Source: Hymenoscyphus infarciens (Eukaryota; Ascomycota; Leotiomycetes; Helotiales; Helotiaceae). Taken from it: DNA of 64,000 nucleotides. Shown piece after piece: positions 56,764-64,000 of this stretch. Position 1 is the stretch's first letter; each line of letters opens with the position of its first letter. A program made the position numbers and the translations under genes. A model generated the notes under the pieces. That model saw only the letters and a list, made by a program, of their open reading frames with translations, was not told the origin of the DNA and made no database searches. The DNA lies in NCBI GenBank assembly GCA_001414345.1, contig LLCB01000184.1:53300-117299 (forward strand). Direction: 5' to 3'.

Positions 56764-56833
56764 CTCTACTTTTATCTAGTTTTAGATTCTTATTATCTCT
56801 CTACTTTTATCTAGTTTTAGATTCTTATTATCT
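56764..56833. repeat. 35-bp tandem duplication
   Basis: Two adjacent copies of a 35-bp unit beginning CTCTACTTTTATCTAG, inside the RIP-altered block. Identity of the copies implies duplication after most mutation had occurred. Confidence 0.8.
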
Positions 56834-59800
56834 AACTTCTCTCTTTTATTTTCTTCTTCTTTATTCTTCTTCTCTTATATATACTATTTATACTATATTA
56901 TAATTTCCTCTTATAACTCCTAGAAGAAGAGTATATAGATTTACTTTTAGTATTTTATAGATTAAGTTATCTAATTTATAGCTTTCTTTAAAAATATTAT
57001 TCTCTTTTAAAAGAATTTCTTAGCTTTCTATTATTAAGAAGATTCTCTTCTTTCTCTACTTTAGCTTGAGTTTTTAAGTCTTTCTAAAGATTTTTAAATA
57101 ATTATTAACTCTTATAATAGAAAGATATATAATTATAAAGTCTCTCTTTTCTTAAATATATTAGATATAGTCTTAGTATATTAAATATAGAATAATCTTT
57201 TTCTAAGACTTCTTAAAGCTTTATATTAATTATTTCTAACTAATTTAGAACTTTCTATCTAATAATAGCTAGCTATTTAGAATCTCCTTTTATTATATTA
57301 AAATAGTTAAGTAAACTATAAAGACAGTTATATAGTTAATACTATCTTACTTTCGTAGTTTCTAGAATAATTTATAAGAGCTAGGCTACTTTAAAGTAAA
57401 CCTCTTCTTTAAAGTATATAATCTTAATAGTATTATACTTCTTACTACTAAATCTCTTATCTTCTATTCTTTATATTAAAAATTTTCTTTTTAAGTCTTT
57501 TTTATTAAACTAATAGCTTATATTAGTTAAATCTTAAGCTATTAGTTCTTAGTAATATATATTTATAAATTTAATATTCTTAAGTATCTTAGTTATATCT
57601 TTTTATAATATCTTTAGTTTTTTATATTTTTTATCTAAACTAAGTATAAATTCTTCTTCTTATAATAGTAGTACTTTATATTATATATAATATACTAAGG
57701 ATTCTCTTAAAGTCTAGTTTTTTATTAATAAATAAATATTAATAAATAGATTTAACCTCTTTTAATATAATAAAGTAAGTATATATTAGACTTACTAGCT
57801 ATATTATTCTTTTCTTTTAATTCTTTAAGTTTATATAAACTATTAAAGTCTTTTTTAAAATAGCTTATTATATTATCTTCTAATAATATATATTTCTCTT
57901 TCTCTTTCTCTTTTATCTTAGCTATTTTACTAATAACTAATTCTAACTATATTATATTATAATTAATATCTAGATTATTACTTATAGTATTTTTACTTTT
58001 ACTTTTATTTACTTAGCTAATTATTATTAGTTAGATATTAGCTAAATCTTTACTCTTACTTAATTAGCTTTTTAGCTTAAGCTAGTTATTAGAACTATCT
58101 TTTTTAGAATCTAAGTAATAGTCTTTAGTTTTTAAAAAATTATTTACTTTATAATCTATCTCTTTATTTATATCTAATTTAATAGAATAAAAGAATAGCT
58201 CTTTACTTTAATTTACTAAAGTAAAGTTACTTAATAATAGTTAGTTATTTATAATAGTTATTTATTTAAATATAGCTTTAACTTCTAAAGTATTATCTAT
58301 TATAGTTATATTAAAAGTTCTTAAATTTATAAGTTATTCTTAATTATTATAGATTTAGCTTTATATTATAGTAGTATATTTAATCTTAATAATACTAAGA
58401 ACGTTAGTATTTTTACTTTTATTTTTAATTTATAGCTAGTTTCTATCTATTTTTAACTTATCTAAAAGATTATACTTCTCTAGTATTTAATTTAGGTTTA
58501 GTATTACTTACTATTAAGTAAAAAGAAAGATTATTATACTTAATCTAAAAATTTTTAATCTTTTATAATAGAAGAAAGGTTATATTATAATAAGAATAGA
58601 GTTCTAGATTAAACTTAGTAATATATATATACTAAGCTTTACTTTAAAACTCTACTTCTTTTTCTAATCTCTATTACTTAAAAGTAAGTTTTATCTTTTT
58701 ACTCTCTACTTCTCTTAAATACTTTATTTCTCTTAACTCTTTATAACTATAATTCTAAAATACTAATACTTAATCTCTTTATTATTTTTAATATATTAAT
58801 ATTTCTTACTTTTGAATATCTCTAATCTCTTTTATAATTATTTATATCTCTTCTTACTATTCTTTATATCTTTTTATTTATATTCTTTACTTTTTCTATT
58901 ACCTAGTAAAGTATATTCTTACTAATATATCTTAATCTATTTCTCTTCTTTTAAAAAAGGTTTAACTTTTTAACTAAGTTATATAAATCTACTATATAAT
59001 CTTACTAATATCTATTACTTTTAAATTCTTCTATTCTTTTATTAAAAGAGTATTTATAACTATATAATAGATTAGATAAGTCTATTGTTTTTAATCTTTA
59101 CTTTACTAGTATCTTTTCTTTAATTATTATTATCTTTTACTTCTTTTTACTCTATTATATTATATATATATATAAACTATTATAATTAGCTTTAAATCTT
59201 TATTAATTTTTATAATAGGTTTCTAATAACTAATAATTTACTTATTCTTTAACTTTTTAATAAATTTCTTAATATAATTAAAGTAATATTTTTCTATTAG
59301 TTTATATATTAAAAAGTTCTCTAGCTATATAGATAACTTATTTATACTTATTTTTCTAACTTAGTATAGCTTTAACTATCTTAGCTCTAGCTTATAAGAG
59401 TACTAGCTATTCTATTATAATCTCTATAATAATACTAAATTACTAAGTTTTAGTAAAGAGTTCTATATTACTACTATCTCTACTATCTTAGCTTACTTAC
59501 TAACTATCTCTAATTTATTAACTCTTATATTTTATTTAATATAGTAAGCTTTTCTTTAAATACTTTCTCTACTAACTAGCTTATAGTTATTATAATAAGT
59601 AATTTAATTCCTTTCTTCTATACTACTACTTCTACTAATATTATTTATAGCTACGTTTCTACTAGTTTATTAAATAATAAATCTTAAGAGTTTTCTCTAA
59701 GTATTAAATAAGCTAGAGTAAATCTATAAAAATATATATCTTTTAACTATAATACTACTTTAATTCTTATATAATACTTCTTCTACTAGAATATCTTTAC

Positions 59801-61427
59801 TAGTAAGGCTTATAATTCTACTCTTAAAGTCTTTAGAGATATCTTTATATAGACTTCTACTAACTCTATAGATTAAGAGTATAATATAGACGTAAAGTAT
59901 TAGCGTACTCTATTCTTAGCTAACTCTCTAAGAATTACTCTTTTAGTAAAATAACTTTTATTATTATTATAAGTAGCTATTAGCTACTTAAATAGTCTAA
60001 CTACTTGTTATTATAAACTATATAGTATATTTATAGATATTACTACTTATTATAGTTTAAAAGGCTCTTATTTTATTATATAATTAACTATTAATAATAT
60101 AAATCTTACTTCTAACTTAATTACTAGTAAAATAGAACTAATATAATTAAATTCTACTAGATCTTATAATTATAAATATAGGATTAGTATAAGTTTTTCT
60201 ATTAGCTTAAGAGGTCTTAAGAATTAATAATTTAGATATAAATAGTAATATATAGTAATATTCTTAGTTTTAGTAGACTACTAGAAGCTTCTAATCGTTC
60301 TTCTTAGTATAAGTTTCTCTATAAAGTAACTATAAGAGTTATATAACTACTAAAGTACTACTACTACTTACTTTAATAAGATATAAGTTACTAGTTTTCT
60401 AGCTCTTTCTTAAAATACTAGTTTAAAATATAGTAGATTCTTCTTTTCTAGTATTATTAAATTTATAGTTTACTTCTTAGTAATCTTTTTAAAAGATTTA
60501 GTTAATATTATAATATATAGTATAATACTTATAAATTTAAATTCTAAGTTATTAGTATATTATAAAATAAACTACTTTACTTATTATATCTTCTTTTCTT
60601 AAATTTACTTTTAGAAGTTATTTTAGATTATCTCTAGTTATAAAGTTCTATCTATTTTTAATTTCCTATTCTCGATTTCTAATACTATAACTAGAAGAGT
60701 AAACTCTTTAGATTCTACTAAGTATTAGTAAGCTAAGTATTTAATAATCCTAGAAAGACTATCTACTACTATTAAGAATTTCCTAGCTATATAAGTAATC
60801 TTAAAGTTATACTTTATAAGTCTTATTTACTAATAAATAAATAATTTTCTTTTTTATATTATTACTTTAAATTACTATTCTTAATATAGAATAATTAATA
60901 TATACTTTTACTAGAGTATCTATTTTTTAAATAAAGTAATATGATTTCTTAAAATCTAGAAGTACTATATAAGCCTTCTACTTAGTAGTATAGTATTTTT
61001 ACTATATTAGTATATATTAAAAGAATATTATAATAGTACGAAATAGATACTACTACTAAAGAGGTATATAGAAGTACGTTTAAGATAGAATAATATATAT
61101 AAATACTAGGCTCTAATATAGAAGAAAAGGCTAAACTAGCCTTTTCTAACTCTAGAAGAGTAGGCTACTATATATAAGAGGTTTAAATAATATAAAAGAG
61201 GTCTAAAACTAAACAACGATATACGTTAGCTAATATAAAAGCCTGAACTTTATAAAGTACGTCTAAAAGCTTAAACGTATATAACCTTCTTAAAAAAGAT
61301 AATATAAAATAATAGCTAAAATAATAATAGCTGAAATCTTATATATAGCAGATACTCTTAGCTATCTAAGATAGCCTAGATAATAAGCTATTATAAATAT
61401 AAATATAATAATATTTATTTTAGCTAG

Positions 61428-61539
61428 TATAATAGTAAGGTAGGAATAGAGTAGAGAAGTAGTATATTCGTAGCTATTAACGCGAAAACTAAAGATAAAG
61501 AGCGAAGATAGCTTTAAACGATACTAATATATAGAATTC
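61428..61539. repeat. 112-bp direct repeat, copy 1
   Basis: Shares TATAATAGTAAG, AATAGAGTAGAGAAGTAGTA, ACGCGAAAACTAAAGATAAA and GAGCGAAGATAGCT with copy 2 at 62409-62520, with only a handful of differences. The spacing is 981 bp. It may be part of a long terminal repeat. Confidence 0.85.
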
Positions 61540-62119
61540 TACTAGATAGTAAGAAGTTACGTAATAGGTTTAAAACTGTTATATTTCCCCCTTTTTAGTA
61601 GAGCTTACTCTAGAGCTCTATAGAAACCTATATACTTGTCTATCTATATATCTACTAGTCCTAGCCTATACTCTTCCTTCTACTAAGGTAGCTATAAGAT
61701 ACTAGCTATATACCGAGTTACCTAAAACGCTCTATATTATCCTTTTAATATTAATCTATATAATCTGCTAAGCGACTAGTATATACTCCTATAGTTTTAT
61801 TAATTACTAAAGTATAAGCTTTAAAAGCTTTTATAATATTAGCTTTCGTAATATTAGAAGAAGAAGAAGGCTTCGAGAGTTATTAGAAAATAATATAGCT
61901 AAAAGTAAGAAGCTCTGCTTAAAAGGCTTCTCTTATTAAGGTATAGGGCTTCTTTATAGTAGAAGGCTTAGATTAACTAATAATAAGCTAGATAAGCTAT
62001 CTTATTAAAGCGTCGATTACGCGAGTATATTAATATTTCTTCTCGATAAGAGAGCTAAAGTTATATACCTAGTATACGATATTAGAGTCTATTATTAGAG
62101 TAGTTAGATACTAGCTATT

Positions 62120-62275
62120 TGAAAAGAGAGAGAGAGAGTCTATAGACGCTAAGAGAGAAGAATCTAAAGATACTAGAAAGAGAGTCTATAGACGCTAGAG
62201 AGAGAGGATCTGAAGATACTAGAAGAGAGTTAGATACTAGAAGAGAGTCTAATACTAGAAGAGAGTTTTAAGCTT
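62120..62275. repeat. Degenerate GA-rich tandem repeat
   Basis: Repeats of GATACTAGAAGAGAGT and of a longer GAGAGTCTATAGACGCTA unit alternate here, with variable numbers of GA steps. Confidence 0.7.
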
Positions 62276-62408
62276 AGTATTAATTAAGAGGTCGCTAGTA
62301 AGAGGTCTAGGAAGTTATTTAAAAGAGTTCGTAGAGTCGGTAGTAGAGAGACTAGAATAGAAGTAAGGTTAAGAGCTTAATATATTTAAAGAGTAATCTT
62401 TAGTTTAA

Positions 62409-62520
62409 TATAATAGTAAGATAGAAATAGAGTAGAGAAGTAGTATATTCGTAGCTGTTAACGCGAAAACTAAAGATAAAGAGCGAAGATAGCTCTAAAC
62501 GATACTAATATATAGGATTC
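62409..62520. repeat. 112-bp direct repeat, copy 2
   Basis: Partner of 61428-61539. Differences are mainly transitions (A/G, C/T), consistent with RIP-type divergence. Confidence 0.85.
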
Positions 62521-64000
62521 CTAGGTCGAAGTACTAGTCCTTACTAAGAGGTTCTACGCTAAAAGTCTTAGCCTCTAAACCTAATTAGGCTTAAGTCTAA
62601 TCTTATCGCCTATTATATATAACTCTAAAAATTATTTCTTATAGACTCGCGAATAGTCTTAAAGTTATCTTAAATAACTATAGCTCTAACACCTCTTATA
62701 CCTCTAATACACCTCTAATATATCTCCTACCTACGTACGCCTAGCTAAATATTAATTATAAAGCCCTCTATAGTTATAGTTTAGCTCTATACCTTCTTAA
62801 ATAGCGCTATTATACGCGGATAGGATTAGGCTACTCTCTAAGTCCGCGTAGTCTAGTATATACTTTCTATAGCCTAGAGAGCCTTCTAAGGCTCTAGAAT
62901 ACTCTTAAACACTCTTAAATACTTCTAATTATATCTGCTAATACGTCTTTTATATAGTATATACTTTAAAGCCTAGAAAGCTTACTAAGATAGTTACTAT
63001 TAAGGAATAATACTCCTTACTAATAACTCTAACTTAGAAGAACGTCTATAGTATATACTCTTAAAAGCCTTATAATTTACGAATGAATATAGAATAATAA
63101 TTTAATTATAGTGCTTCTTTCTAGACTATAAAGAAGAATAAGACTTAACGTGTTAATAGTACTACTAAGTGTTTTTCCTATTACTAAAGTCGAGCTATTT
63201 ATATTCTATATATAAGTAAATACTCTTATATTTTATAAGGCTTTTTACTTATTATATAGTAGACTACTAATAACCTTAACTTTAAGAAGGATTGATTATA
63301 CTATAGCTACTTATATAAGAAGGTGTTACTTAAGACATATTTAGTTAATCTAGGTTCTATAAGTATTTATTTACTTTATTTACTCTCTTATTGATTATAC
63401 TAATATTATAATAGAGTATACTTAACGTTCTAAATACCCTCCTTATTAATACGAAGTATATAATCCTTCTTCTCCTTTATAATTAATTTAGGCCTAATTT
63501 TAATATTAAACTACTACTATAGCTAGTAGAATAGTTGATTATAATCTATAATATAGCTAAGACTAGAGGTATTAGAGTATATAGGCTAGGGGTATAGGAT
63601 AATAAGAGTATAGGCTATATACGCTAGCGTTTAAGGTTAATTTATTACTTATTTTAAGAGAGGGATTTATTACTTATTTTAAAGAAGTTATATATAAATA
63701 CTCTAGAAGGTGCTATTAAAAGCTTCTTAATTTATAAGGCTCTTTATAAATCTAATAAAAGATAATACTACTACGTAATATATGCTTTTTATATAACTTT
63801 AATATAGAATTCGCTTAAAAGCTTCCTAATTTACGAGCCTATTAACTAGATTTTAAGTTAATAGACGAATTATAAAAGAAAAAGTATTATATAAGTATAC
63901 TTAGTACTAAGTAATAGACTAATAGACTTAATACTTAGAAAGTAACTAAACTTATTACTTTCTAAGTAAATAGATAAATTATAAAAGAAGAAGTATTAAA

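Larger units (their letters stand above)
55091..64000. mobile_element. AT-rich, RIP-altered relic block (decayed repeats or retroelements)
   Basis: From about 55.1 kb to the window end the DNA changes abruptly to TA-, CTT- and AAG-rich sequence in which CpA and TpG are almost absent while TpA is abundant. No frame longer than about 60 codons survives. This is the classic outcome of repeat-induced point mutation on transposon copies. Internal direct repeats (61428-61539 and 62409-62520) and strand-asymmetry switches point to more than one decayed element. Element class cannot be named by eye. The block continues past the window edge. Confidence 0.8.

Overview
The window looks like nuclear chromosomal DNA of a filamentous ascomycete. 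The signs are short introns (about 44-190 nt) with GT..AG borders and TRCTAAC-like branch points, fungal versions of Sec9, Cdc4, Mlp1, Mer3, Pex11 and the complex I 51 kDa subunit, and an AT-rich block (about 55.1-64.0 kb) that has almost lost CpA/TpG, as expected from repeat-induced point mutation (RIP). A helotialean (Leotiomycetes) relative is my inference only. All protein and rRNA identities rest on recalled family features, not on searches.

Layout: a 3' gene fragment (2-398); a gene-poor stretch holding a degenerate 18S rRNA fragment on the minus strand interrupted by a group I intron relic (2925-3504); a six-exon Hop1-like HORMA-domain gene (-, 3651-5648); SEC9 (+, 7223-8552); CDC4 (+, 9615-12943); a four-finger C2H2 regulator (-, 15132-16586) with a very long upstream gap; a small repeat-module protein (+, 24024-24482); a PEX11-family gene (-, 25113-26223); NADH dehydrogenase 51 kDa subunit (-, 26596-28283), divergent from dynactin p27 (+, 28780-29405); the nuclear basket protein MLP1/TPR (-, 29641-35899), divergent from TFIIE-beta (+, 36458-37354); a DsbA/FrnE-type thioredoxin-fold protein (+, 37872-38925); a disordered fungal protein (-, 41277-43580); the meiotic helicase MER3/HFM1 (-, 46193-51113); a UDP-galactose-type nucleotide-sugar transporter (-, 52465-54123); and the AT-rich relic block (55091-64000).

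There is no operon or gene cluster; these are mostly unrelated housekeeping genes. Some share themes: the HORMA protein and MER3 both belong to meiotic recombination, SEC9 to exocytosis, CDC4 to SCF ubiquitin ligase cell-cycle control, MLP1 to mRNA export, TFIIE to transcription, PEX11 to peroxisomes and the 51 kDa subunit to respiration. Exon borders were worked out by hand so that reading phase is kept through every junction. The points most worth checking are the rDNA/group I intron relic, two GC-AG introns, two stop-free 3n introns in MLP1, a 30-nt microexon, and the RIP block with internal direct repeats.
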